DNA from: Silurus meridionalis
Taxonomy: Eukaryota; Chordata; Actinopteri; Siluriformes; Siluridae
Length of the DNA stretch: 64,000 nt
Assembly: GCF_014805685.1 (NCBI RefSeq)
Contig: NC_060909.1
Span: 4,976,292-5,040,291, forward strand
Reading direction: 5' to 3'
Shown one piece after another: positions 50,171 to 60,850 of the stretch. The position numbers were made by a program, and so were the translations under genes. Under the pieces are notes generated by a model, which was not told the DNA's origin, searched no databases, and saw only the letters and a list, made by a program, of their open reading frames with translations. Numbering within the stretch: the stretch's first letter is position 1; each line of letters opens with the position of its first letter.

Positions 50171-51256
50171 ATTCAGCCAAATAGCAACAAACCAATGTTA
50201 CTCAAAACAAAAGATTTGTCATGTACTCTCCTGCTAATCTGCTAATTTGTTTTCCCCCCTGCATCGCTGCCTAGCATACTGTGATGTTATTTTACTGTCA
50301 GAAATATTAAGTGTAATTCAATCCAAATCTGGATTACCAAAGCTTTTAGACTTGTTGGACAAAAGTCCTGTCTGCCTACAATTGACTCTGCTTGGTCTTG
50401 TTTTTTGCTTTCTCATTTGGTGTCTGTTTTACACCTGCTCAAGTTTTCAACTCTGCCAAAAGTCGGCAACTACTTAGAAAAAGTTTATAGGTTTTGACCA
50501 GTGAAAATGTTATACTCCTCTCATTCTCAATGTAGGAAAATATAAGAAAAACCCTTCTTTGTTTTCCTAATTTTTACATTCTTCAACTCAAGCCACTGCT
50601 GAAGCATGTCATGGACAGCAAACATTTCCAGACATGTCCACCAACTAAAAAAATATGAACTTGCATAGTTGAATTTTAAATGTGTTTATAGTCTAATTAC
50701 CTCGGTTAATACAGATAATTAAGAAATAAACCATAAATTACATATAATATTAAATGAGATCTCTAATCATATTTTTAAATGCATCTTGTATATAAAAAAA
50801 TACCAGAGAGAACTTTATAATAATAAAGCGGCTAATTGTATTAGTTCCAACATCCACCCAATGTCCAGAGTGACAACTAAAGCAATTAGCATTAATTGGC
50901 ACACAATTTACTGTATGATTACAGCATTGTTCTGACATTATTTCTGGCTGCAAGGACAGTCATATTTTATGTTCTAACGTGATCATTTTTATATTAATAC
51001 CTTGCACATGGACTAGAATGTAAACATAGACACTAAATATATAATTGTTTAAAAATTGCTTTTAGGAAATCATTTTTTTCTAATTTTAAAAAGAAGACTT
51101 TAATGTGAATGAGAGTTACAACTTTATAAACAGGCAGGCTGTTATAATGTATAAGCTAACTTAATTAATTTGTTTGGTGGACATTTTACAACTTTAAACG
51201 TTACTACGCTACCAAAGTTGTTGGACAACTAACCATCAGATTCTTTTGTGTTTTTT
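50171..51256. repeat. 1079-bp tandem duplication, copy 2
   Basis: Matches copy 1 throughout. By eye I count about ten differences, all one- or two-base indels, mostly in A/T runs plus one extra GA (ccagagagaac against ccagagaac). I saw no substitutions. That pattern suits either a very recent duplication or an assembly or consensus error. Confidence 0.97.
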
Positions 51257-51620
51257 GAACTTCCAATTCCACATTTAGGAACCCTAAACATTTAGGCCCT
51301 TTTGGCTGTGTTAATAACCTTAACACTTCTGAGAAGATGTTCCACTAGATTTTGGAGTGTGCTTTTGAAGATTTGTGCTCATTCAGCCACAATGCTGTTA
51401 GTAAAGACAGGTGTAGGACACTCAAGATCTTCAACTCCAACCCATGTAAACCCTATCTTCATGAAGCTTAATTTTTGCATTTAATGGTGGAACAGGCTTA
51501 GGTTTCATAGCTCAAGTAAAGGAAAATTTCATTCTACCCCATCCAAAGACAATATACAATTGTGATTTGAGTTTGGGCCAGAAAGGTCAGGTGTTCCAAT
51601 ACATGTCCATATATATTGAA
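51257..51620 (-). mobile_element. Tc1-like relic, short family, left end lost
   Basis: It begins inside the element (aattccacatttaggaaccc). It carries tgttccactagattttggag and tttgtgctcattcagccaca. It ends ggtcaggtgttccaatacat. The left terminus is missing, cut at the edge of the tandem duplication. Confidence 0.8.
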
Positions 51621-51884
51621 AAAATAACTATATAAAAAGTACATTATTAAATAAGCCATCGCTACATTTTACAGTGTGAATGGAATACATTTTAATTTGG
51701 TGCCTGGAATGCATGATTGATTAGTTTGTTATCACAGCAGGCCTTGATTTTAGAATTTTTAGAATAAAAAGTATTTGGCCCAAAATGTGTGGACTTGAGA
51801 TTGTTACATAATACATGATTGTATAAAATGCAGATTTTTTTTTATAAAGTTTCTCTTTTACTGGAACTCTAAAGACCTGTTCAC
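51621..51884. other. Short AT-rich spacer
   Basis: No gene or recognisable repeat between two Tc1 fragments of opposite orientation. Confidence 0.45.
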
Positions 51885-52082
51885 GGCATGATGACAAGGC
51901 TTGCCGAGGTTGGTGTAGAAAAATCCAGAGGCTTTGAAATCAACCCCTATGAACACCTTTGGGATGAGTTAGAACACCAACTACACCGGACCTCCTTGTC
52001 CAACATCAGTGTTGAACCACACTAATGAATTTGTAGGTAAATGAGCACAAATCCCCACCAACCCACTCCGAAATGTAGCTAA
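51885..52082 (+). mobile_element. Tc1-like relic fragment, plus strand
   Basis: Contains ccctatgaacacctttggga (decayed P..EHLWD motif) and gtaaatgagcacaaatcccc. Both ends are missing. Opposite in orientation to the fragment at 51257. Confidence 0.7.
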
Positions 52083-52703
52083 AAACAAAAAAAAAAAGAA
52101 AGGAAACTAAAAGTGGTGGCAGAAGGAATCCTGCTCTCAGATTAAAACTATTGAGCTCTTTTTTTGGCAGTAAAGTAACATCATAGCAGACGCTTGTTCT
52201 GTGGGTGAGGCTGAAATTAATCTCCATCTCGTTGCCAAAACCGTGGGGACGAGGAAGAGCAGATTGTGCACTGCTTAGCCTCCATTTATGATTACACCAC
52301 TCTCTTTCTGTTTTCGGGATAACAGGGCTAAGGCTGTGTTGGATTAAGATGCGTGGATGAAAGTTCAGAGCATTGAACACGTTCCCATGAATTGAATTGG
52401 AACAAAAAGTCATACACAAATTATTATTGGAAAACTAAATTTGGGAATAAGTACAATAGGAGGGGGTTAATTTGCAATAAAGCATCTCTGTCTATCATAT
52501 AGAGGAAGGGGGAAAGAAATCGGGGTATAAGTACAGGACAGCATAAAATACACACAAAAAATATATAAAAAGATCTGGGAATAAATGAGTGTTAAAAAAA
52601 AAAAAACAACAACAAACTAACAAAGACAAATAATTGTAAAACAAATCTGTGTAGGAGAGGATAGATAAACAATAAATATTCTCTTTATCTCATACTGAGA
52701 TAT
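52083..52703. other. Non-coding stretch, no gene seen
   Basis: Unique sequence. The 137-codon minus-strand frame 52006-52419 overlaps the Tc1 scrap and has no known domain. Confidence 0.45.
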
Positions 52704-52864
52704 ATAAACAAACAAACAAACAAACAAACAAATAAATAAATAAACAAAAATAAATAAATAAGCAAATAAACCCACAATTAGAAAAGATCTGGAAACAATT
52801 AAGATTCAAAACAAACAAACAAACAAACAAACAAACAAACAAACTAACTAACTAACTAACAAAC

Positions 52865-52908
<44 letters not shown>

Positions 52909-52910
52909 AA
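52704..52910. repeat. (AAAC)n / (AAAT)n / (CTAA)n compound array
   Basis: AAAC and AAAT units (52704-52770), AAAC units (about 52808-52843), then about 15 CTAA units (52844-52909) with AAAC interruptions. Confidence 0.9.
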
Positions 52911-52976
52911 AACCCCCATAAATTATTTAGGATAAATTCACGATAAAGGATCTCTGTCCTATATCTATAATCTATA

Positions 52977-53109
<133 letters not shown>

Positions 53110-54555
53110 ATAAAAAAAGACCAACAAACAAAGAAACAATCTCAGTGCGTTTGATGGTGGATGAGGTTTAATGTAAGTTCAGGTAGAGCACTCGGAGCAA
53201 TCAGGTCCTTTATGAAGAAAAGTCGTGTACCTGCTGTAATTGTGGAATAACAAGAGAAACCTAAGGGGTGTAATTTGTCTTCCACTGCATTAAGAAGGAA
53301 AAAGCGAAGAGGAAACAACATGTATTGCACTTTTCTTTAATGACCACCTCCATACCTCCCCTTCTGTCTCATTCCACCGGAGGAAGCAAACTTTGAACCT
53401 GGCTTCAGGTTGCCTTGGTAAAAACATAAATTGCATTAAGAGCGAAAAGCATCAATTTTTGCGGTATGAAACCGCGAGTTAATGAAGAAACAAGCCCATG
53501 ATAAAGATTCGGGGGAAACCTCCATTAAATGACTTGAGAACTTTTGTAGCTCGGGTGTAGGAATTTTTTGCTGCATGATAATCAGCGTCCGCCGTTGAAC
53601 ATGCTCCCGGTAGAAAGGGTTTGCTTTTTTTTTTTTACTGGAAAATTCATATTCGATTCTTATACATGAATTAGAAGAAGGCTACGGATGAAGCTCATCA
53701 GAGCCTGCAGCACATGTATTATTAGCAATAATATAATTTCAGCTATTAGTCCTCCATCCTGAATATCCATCACCAACACCTCTGAGCTCTGAAATTATAC
53801 TGTGTGTGAGAAAATAGAGTTGGACTTCTGACATATTTCTCGCCGAAGCTAGGATGAAGCAGGTCCATTTCCATTCAGATTATCTGTGGCAGTGTGGTAG
53901 TATGGAGCAAATTAAAATTCACCGGGAAAAGAAAAAGAAGGAGGGGGGAAGTGAATAAAAGAAAAGATTATGCATATTATACCTCCCTCCTGTTTTCTTG
54001 ATTAATCTCAGTCGGGGTCAGTGTTTTATCAGGAATAGGAAATATTTTATGGGGAAAAACTCATGGCCTTGCCTCATGCTGTTCCCTGATTTTGTGCCCT
54101 GCTTGTTTCTCGGGAATGTTATCTAGCTGGTAAACATACAGGGATTATACTTATTCTGATGACGAGCCGAATACGCAGCTCAGAAAGCCGGCGTGAAAAC
54201 AACGCTATTTGCGATGCACAATGTATACATTCAGCAATTATACTATGTGTCAACAGTAAATGGTGTCTGGATTCGCATCTAACCACTCGAGCTTATGAAT
54301 AAAACAACAGCTGTTCTTTGCTTCATATTCATCCAAATGGCTTGGTATTTCATATTCTTTGATAAAGTGTACCATCTAAAAGTGAAATACTTTATGACTG
54401 TTCAAATATTTGCTGTGAAATGAATCTTAGTCTAGTAGCATTGCCAACAACAATTCTTGCTTTTAGTTCACTTCAGTGTAATGGTATGTGTCCACCCGTT
54501 TCACTGCCTCTATCTCTAGCTGTTTTTATTATTATTTTCAGATTCGGCTCCTCTA
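53110..54555. other. Candidate conserved non-coding region
   Basis: About 53140-54330 is free of recognised repeats and mixed in composition over more than 1 kb, the longest such stretch in the window. It contains several TAAT cores and no exon I can support. A constrained regulatory role is possible. Alignment with other fish is needed to tell. Confidence 0.3.
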
Positions 54556-56113
54556 CAGGGAGTGCAGAATTATTAGGCAAGTTGTATTTTTGAGGATTAA
54601 TTTTATTTGAGGATTTAATTTGAACAACAACCATGTTCTCAATGAACACAAAAAACTCATTAATATCAAAGCTGAATATTTTTGGAAGTAGTTTTTAGTT
54701 TTAGCTATTTTAGGGGGATATCTGTGTGTGCAGGTGACTATTACTGTGCATAATTATTAGGCAACTTAACAAAAAACAAATTCATACCCATTTCAATTAT
54801 TTATTTTTACCAGTGAAACCAATATAACATCTCAACATTCACAAATATACATTTCTGACATTCAAAACCAAACAAAAACAAATCAGTGACCAATATAGCC
54901 ACCTTTCTTTGCAAGGACACTCAAAAGCCTGCCATCCATGGATTCTGTCAGTGTTTTGATCTGTTCACCATCAACATTGCGTGCAGCAGCAACCACAGCC
55001 TCCCAGACACTGTTCAGAGAGGTGTACTGTTTTCCTCCTTGTAAATCGCACATTTGATGATGGACCACAGGTTCTCAATGGGGTTCAGATCAGGTGAACA
55101 AGGAGGCCATATCATTAGATTTTCTTCTTTTATACCCTTTCTTGCCAGCCACGCTGTGGAGTACTTGGACGTGTGTGATGGAGCATTGTCCTGCATGAAA
55201 ATCATGTTTTTCTTGAAGGATGCAGACTTCTTCCTGTACCACTGCTTGAAGAAGGTGTCTTCCAGAAACTGGCAGTAGGACTGGGAGTTCAGCTTGACTC
55301 CATCCTCAACCCGAAAAGGCCCCACAAGCTCATCTTTGATGATACCAGCCCAAACCAGTACTCCACCTCCACCTTGCTGGCGCCTGAGTCGGACTGGAGC
55401 TCTCTGCCCTTTACCAATCCAGCCACGGGCCCATCCATCTGGCCCATCAAGACTCACTCTCATTTCATCAGTCCATAAAACCTTAGAAAAATCAGTCTTG
55501 AGATATTTCTTGGCCCAGTCTTGACGCTTCAGCTTGTGTGTCTTGTTCAGTGGTGGTCGACTTTCTGCCTTTCTTACCTTGGCCATGTCTCTGAGTATTG
55601 CACACCTTGTGCTTTTGGGCACCCAGTGATGTTGCAGCTCTGAAATATGGCCAAACTGGTGGCAAGTGGCATCTTGGCAGCTGCACGCTTGACTTTTCTC
55701 AGTTCACGGGCAGTTATTTTGCGCCTTGGTTTTTCCACACGCTTCTTGCGACCCTGTCGACTATTTTGAATGAAACGCTTGATTGTTCGATGATCACGCT
55801 CAGAAGCTTGGCTATTTTAAGACTGCTGCATCCTCTGCAATATATCTCACTATTTTTGACTTTTCTGAGCCTGTCAAGTCCTTCTTTTGACCCATTTTGC
55901 CAAAGGAAAGGAAGTTGCCTAATAATTATGCACACCTGATATAGGGTGTTGATGTCATTAGACCACACCCCTTCTCATTACAGAGATGCACATCACCTAA
56001 TATGCTTAATTGGTAGTAGGCTTTCCAGCCTATACAGCTTGGAGTAAGACAACATGCATAACGAGGATGATGTGGTCAAAATACTCATTTGCCTAATAAT
56101 TCTGCACTCCCTG
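54556..56113 (-). mobile_element. Tc1/mariner element, 1.56 kb, DD37E type
   Basis: Both ends carry the same 25-bp inverted repeat beginning CAGGGAGTGCAGAATTATTA. TA flanks it on each side (54554-54555 and 56114-56115). An inner 21-bp inverted pair (54747-54767 and 55912-55932, core gcataattattaggcaact) repeats part of the end motif, giving an IR/DR layout. The transposase on the minus strand is broken in several places. The family is common in teleosts and amphibians. Confidence 0.97.
54883..55895 (-). pseudogene. DD37E Tc1-type transposase, multiply frameshifted
   Basis: A minus-strand transposase relic. The likely start ATG is at 55895-55893. Frame breaks occur close to the start (near 55885), near 55800 after the AKLL segment, near 55625 after GCPK, and near 55020-55035 before the final GGKQYTSLNSVWEAVV segment; the last frame ends at 54883. 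The central frame (55014-55622) is open and holds the catalytic residues: Asp in WTDEMRV (55467-55469), Asp in MQDNAPSHT (55188-55190) and Glu in LNPIENLW (55074-55076). Thirty-seven residues separate the last two, so the signature is DD37E, not the usual DD34E. That spacing recalls the TRT group of Tc1-like elements; membership is an inference. At least four frameshifts make it non-functional. Confidence 0.93.
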
Positions 56114-56115
56114 TA

Positions 56116-56207
56116 TAGGAAGAGGCTGAGTTCAACCATGTTTGGTGATCTAGGTTCTGAATAGCTATTATTTTTATCTAGCTAGCCATAGGAAGGACTA
56201 GAACATG
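56116..56207. other. Short spacer
   Basis: Unique sequence between the DD37E element and the next Tc1 relic. Confidence 0.5.
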
Positions 56208-56876
56208 CACTATAAGGACTGTTTGTGAACACCTGACTCATAAGGTTTATGTGCTTTTTGAACATCCCATTCCGCATTTAGTCCTCATTTGCTGTTAACT
56301 TCAACTCTTCTGGGAAGATGTTCCACTAGATTTTGGAGATTTTTGTGGCGTTAGTAAAGGGCATTTTTGAGAGCGTTAGTAAAGTCACGTAGTGGTTCCC
56401 TGGTGGTCTAGTGGTTAGGATGCGGCGCTCTCACCGCTGCGGCCCGGGTTCGATCCCCAGTCAGAGAACCAACCCCAGCCAGTGCACTCTTAGTGCCGGT
56501 CCCAAGCCCGGATAAATGGGGAGGGTTGCGTTAGGAAGGGCATCCAGCGTAAAAACGTGCTAAATCGAACATGCGGATCATGAATACGGATGATCTGCTG
56601 TGGCGACCCCTAATGGGAGAAGCTGAAAGAAAGTTTTAGTAAAGTGATGTAGGTGAGGAGGACTGGGGTACAGTCAGGGATCCAAATCATTGAAGATGTT
56701 TTGAGGTAAGAGCTCTGTAGCAGTCCACTCAAGATCTTCCACATCAACCTGTGTAAAGCGTATCTTCATGGAGCTGGCTTTGTGCACTTTCTATACAGTT
56801 TTGTGCCTCCAACTTTGTAAAGAACAACATATATCTGGAAAGGTCAGGTGTCCCAATGCTTTTGTTCATATAATGT
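56208..56876 (-). mobile_element. Tc1-like relic, short family, split by a SINE
   Basis: Left end cactataaggactgtttgtg, then aacacctgactcataagg. Right end aaaggtcaggtgtcccaatg ... tcatataatgta. The body has gaacatcccattccgcattt and atgttccactagattttgga. The sequence is interrupted by the tRNA-Glu SINE at 56393-56636 and resumes with gtgatgtaggtgaggaggac. No open frame. Confidence 0.9.
56393..56636 (+). mobile_element. tRNA-Glu-derived SINE, copy 4
   Basis: The best-preserved head in the window: tccctggtggtctagtggtt, ggcgctctcaccgctgcggc, and B box gggttcgatcccc. The body and tail match copies 1-3 and include the stem ggatcatgaatacggatgat c and tggcgacccctaatgggaga. Flanks 56377-56392 and 56637-56652 are a 16-bp target-site duplication with two mismatches. 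It was inserted into a Tc1 relic. Confidence 0.95.
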
Positions 56877-58157
56877 ATGGAGCAAAAAAAAAACCTCATG
56901 ATTTTTTTGTATTACACAACATGATTTGTTGCTTTAAACATGTATTATAATGTATTATAAATGCTCATGAATGTGTAAAGAATTTATGAAGCGCGAGTTC
57001 ATTTGCTTTTAAAGCGACCAGTCAAATCATGATTTATTTTTTTTCTTTTTTCTTTCCACTGTAATATATACAATATGTACAGTGAAATGCTTAGGGAGAA
57101 GTTCGGGCAAGTGGACTAGTTTTCTGGTATAAAATTCCGATTCACTGTGACACTGATAACGTGTGAGGAAAGAATGAACGAACGAATGAACGAATATAAC
57201 AGAGATATGTTTTTGCCATCCCATCATTCAACATATACAAAGAGCAACTATGCTGGAGAAATTGAACTTTTCTAAAGGGTGCAATTGCGGTTGTAGGCTG
57301 TATTGGATAATGAAGGGTTCTTGCATGCCTAAAGGTGGTTTTTCTGGGAACCCTGTTGGGATTTCCAATGAAAGCCAAGCCAAAGACCTTTTATAGTTTT
57401 TTAGACTTATTTTTTAACGTCGCATTCGATAGCTGTAATTGTCTGGATGAGAGCAACGACTTTAAATGTTGAATAATCCACTGTTATGAAGCCTGCTGAC
57501 AAAAAGACATTACACACCCTGAGCTTTGGCCCTTTCGATGCTGAAATATATTCGAAGTGTGTGTTGTGAAAGAGGAGGCTGTTTAAATGGCAGGTAATAG
57601 CTGCAGATCTTTGATTTGGGAGCATACTTGTTTTCCACATGCCCGAATGGCGACCTGTTCCTCTAGTGAACGCTGCTGCTTTCTTTCCCTCCTGATTAGC
57701 TTGAAGCCTGTCTGCTTTGGGAGACGCTCACGGCCCCCCCTTTGCCCAGCGCCGTTCTGTTCTTCCTCCTAATAGACATGAAGTACTCCGGTCAATAATG
57801 TTTTACTTGTCTGTCTTTCTCCCTCTGTCTCTCTCGCTGTCTCGCTGCGATCAGTTTAAGTGTGGTAGAGTCAGGAGGGAGGCTCACATCGAAAAGTTCA
57901 GCCAAATGTTATCAAACAGGGATGTTTCAGAGGGAGAGGCCCTCTGGACCCCTTCCTTCTCTCTCTTTCGCTTTCTTTCTTTCCCTCAGTTTCTTAAGCC
58001 CCCCCTGTTCTCCTTTCTGCTTTTCAAACCTGTAGCCAATAACAGCCAAGTGTCTCTGATAACATCAACAGCTGTCAAAGACCCAAGCAACTGAGCTTGT
58101 CTCATAAACCTAAACACCTGTATTTTCTCATTCCTTTGATTGTTATTCCGTCCTCAA

Positions 58158-58212
<55 letters not shown>

Positions 58213-58730
58213 CACACACACACTAAGTCACATACACACAAGCATACATATACACATCCACTCTCTGGTCTCCATCACTCACATTGGTTTGATTTGCCTG
58301 TCAAAAACAAGGAGATGTGCCAAGATGTGTGGAGCTTTGTGGGTCTAGTGAGTACATGCTGAATGGGGGGATGGGGGAGATATAAACGAAGAAAGAGGAA
58401 AACAGAAAGAGGGAGCATCTTAGAAAAATAATACAGGTTTTTAAAAACGCATTGTCAAGAATATTTTATAGGTGACTAGAGTCTGTCTGTCTGTTTATTT
58501 CCTAAACTTGGGTTTCTCTCTGTACGAAGCTCCCTTTAGGTCGGTTTCCTCCGGGTTCTTCTGTTTACTTTGCGCTTCCAGAAATATGCCAGTAGTGGAT
58601 TAACTAATCTAAATTGACCCTACCTATGAATAAGTGTGGTCATGATTTTCATAATAGATTAGCCTCTGGTGTATAGTCCATTCTCTGGATTCGGAATATA
58701 GAAAAGATTTTTGACACTTGACTTTTAATA
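56877..58730. other. Non-coding stretch, candidate regulatory part
   Basis: About 57560-58100 is GC-richer and repeat-free. A CT array lies at 58159-58207. Overlapping frames (57587-57772, 57717-58094) have no motif. At about 58697-58727 a stray piece of Tc1 end (tatagaaaagatttttgaca) precedes the next element. No gene supported. Confidence 0.35.
58159..58207. repeat. (CT)n microsatellite
   Basis: About 24 uninterrupted CT units. Confidence 0.96.
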
Positions 58731-59488
58731 CACTATATGGACAAAATGATTTTGACACTTGCCTTTTTTTAATATATGTAATATATACATAATTCTTCTA
58801 TAAGGTTAAAGGCCTGCAAATGTATGCAATGTTCTTGGATGTAGTAGCATGATATTTTCCCTTGACTTGAACTAGGAGACCAAAACCTGCTCCAGCATGA
58901 CAATACCCCTGATAACAAAGCCAGCTCCATGAAGGTATGCTTTACATAAGTTGGAGTGGAAGATCTTGAGCAGCCTGCAATAGAGTTTTGACCTCAATCC
59001 TACTTAACATCTTTGGGATAGATTGGAACACTGACTGAACCTCACCTCACCAACATCAGGGCCTGAATTTACTAGGGCAGGGGTGGTCCAGTGGTTAAGG
59101 CGCTGGGTTACTGATCATAAGGTCGGGGGTTCAAGCCCCAGCACTGCCATGCTGCCACTGTTGAACCCCCTGAGCAAGGTACTTAGCCCTATCTGCTCCA
59201 GGGGCGCCGTACCATGACTGACCCCACACTCTGACCCCAGCTTCCAGACAAGCTGGGATATGCAAAAACCAAGAAATTTCCCCACTGTGAGACGAATAAA
59301 GGTATACCTTATCTTACTAATGACTTTGTGGCTGAATGAGTACAAATCTCCACAAGCACACTTCAAAATCCAAAAGAAATTCTTCCCAGAAAAACAAGAG
59401 CAAATGGGCACTAAAAATGGAATGGGATGTTCAAAAAGCACATCTGAATCTTATGGTCAGGTCTCCACAAACTTTTGTCTATACAGTG
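58731..59488 (+). mobile_element. Tc1-like relic, short family, split by a SINE
   Basis: Left end cactatatggacaaaatgat with TA at 58729-58730. The body has ctgctccagcatgacaatac (QHDN) and ctttgggatagattggaaca (HLWDRLE). It stops at 59074 for a SINE and resumes at 59314 with ttactaatgactttgtggct. Right end ggtctccacaaacttttgtc. The best example here of both ends together. Confidence 0.92.
59075..59313 (+). mobile_element. tRNA-derived SINE, family A, nested
   Basis: Head ggtggtccagtggttaaggc with B box gggttcaagcccc. The body has atgctgccactgttgaaccc and gacaagctgggatatgcaaa. The tail ends cgaataaaggtatacctta. A short direct repeat ttacta (59069-59074 and 59314-59319) flanks it. Inserted in a Tc1 relic. 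Confidence 0.9.
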
Positions 59489-60319
59489 TGTCAAATTCAG
59501 GTAAATAAAATTCTGCAAATTAAGTCTGCTTATCAAAATAGTGTACATACTTAAAGTCAATGTCAGTTTGGTTATATATTTAGGGCTTTAAAATAAAGTT
59601 TAGTATGCATGCTAAACCCATGACATTAACATGACGCATTAGTTGACAGAATTATTGTGTGGAAATTATTCTTCTATTCCATCACTCGAAGTTTAATTAT
59701 AGTATTCCTAAGATTTTTATTAAAGCAATTACTTCACAACACCTTTATTGACAGTTATGCATCTTTTCTTTGACCCTAAATTAAAATGATTTGGATGCTT
59801 GACACGTTGAATCATCACAATTACTTGTAATTACGTTCAAACATGTTTCGGAGCCGAAAGTGTCATTACACAAACGTACGTCAACAGAAACCGGTCTCTT
59901 GGAATCAGAATGAACACAGCAGCTTATGTCTGTTGGGATACAGCTTCATTAATAATCATAAATGAAGGTTTATGTGAGTTTTCCTGAAGGGCTTATGCAA
60001 GTTTCATGTAGCCCTATGAGCACTGTTCTTATGTATTGTATTACTTATACATATATACATATACTGTGTGATAATTGGTTACTTGTTTTCAATGAATATG
60101 GATGAGACCAAAGGAAGGAAAAGAGTGGACCAGAAAAGTTCAGATTTCATGCACAAACAAGAGGGAAAGACAAATCAAAAGCTGAAAATCAAGTTGATGA
60201 AAGTTTAAGCAAGAGATACGCAATCTAAACTAAATCTTAACGGACCAGTTTTGTAAAATTCAGTGCTAACAAACATCAGGAAAGGTGGCTAAAAGTGCAT
60301 TCTTAACTATTAATGATTT
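59489..60319. other. Non-coding stretch, no gene seen
   Basis: AT-rich unique sequence. Confidence 0.5.
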
Positions 60320-60442
60320 CTTCATTTATATGTATGGCATTTGGACACACCCTTGTCCAGCAGTGGTTGCTTCATGTTGCTGGGATTTGAAGTCAAGACC
60401 TTCCAATCCGGAGTCCAATGACTCAACCACAGAGCTTCCACC
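60320..60442 (-). mobile_element. tRNA-derived SINE fragment, family B
   Basis: Minus-strand piece with the head near 60420-60440. B-box-like gggatttgaagtcaagacc on the plus strand and a distal atggcatttggacacaccct. Internally deleted compared with the copy at 35.4 kb. Confidence 0.55.
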
Positions 60443-60484
60443 TCCCCAAAATTGTCTTTTCCACACTAATACATTTTTGTTTAA

Positions 60485-60850
60485 AAACACATATTTTTCT
60501 CTCTGTTTTGGCTTTCGTCCACACTGAGTCAGTGTTTTTAGTCAATGAAAAGCATAGCTATTCGAAAACGCTCTCCAAAGACGATACATTTGAAAATGGC
60601 ATTTTCACGTTGCAGTGGGAATTGTAAAAACTAAACCTTTCGAAAAACAACAACATTTTTAGTCAAGCGTTGCCTTTCTTCGACATTGCCACAAAGTTTC
60701 AAAGAGCCGTAAGTTAAATAAACGACAGGAGGAAGTGACTCAGGTCAAAGCATCTGATGTTGGACTTATTTCACAGTGAAGTGAGCATTTTCAAGCATTT
60801 AAGTGTGGACAAGCAGCTTTTTGAAATGATAGACTGGATGCTGAGCATAT
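60485..60850. mobile_element. MITE-like dispersed repeat, copy 2
   Basis: Matches the SINE-split repeat at 27417-27920 (cgaaaacgctctccaaag, gttaaataaacgacaggagg, gcattttcaagcatttaagt gtgg). It reads gttttggctttcgtccacac at the left and ...agtgtggacaagcagc at the right. These ends are partly inverted around GTCCACAC, suggesting a DNA-transposon derivative. Confidence 0.65.

Noticed and set aside
52006..52419. 137-codon minus-strand frame
   Set aside because: It partly overlaps a Tc1 scrap and has no conserved motif. The length is compatible with chance.
56400..56470. Possible functional tRNA-Glu gene
   Set aside because: The tRNA-like part is the head of a SINE, with SINE body and tail following, a target-site duplication, and base changes from the tRNA.
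57717..58094. 125-codon plus-strand frame
   Set aside because: It comes from a CT-rich region giving Ser/Leu/Phe runs. No domain and no exon borders.
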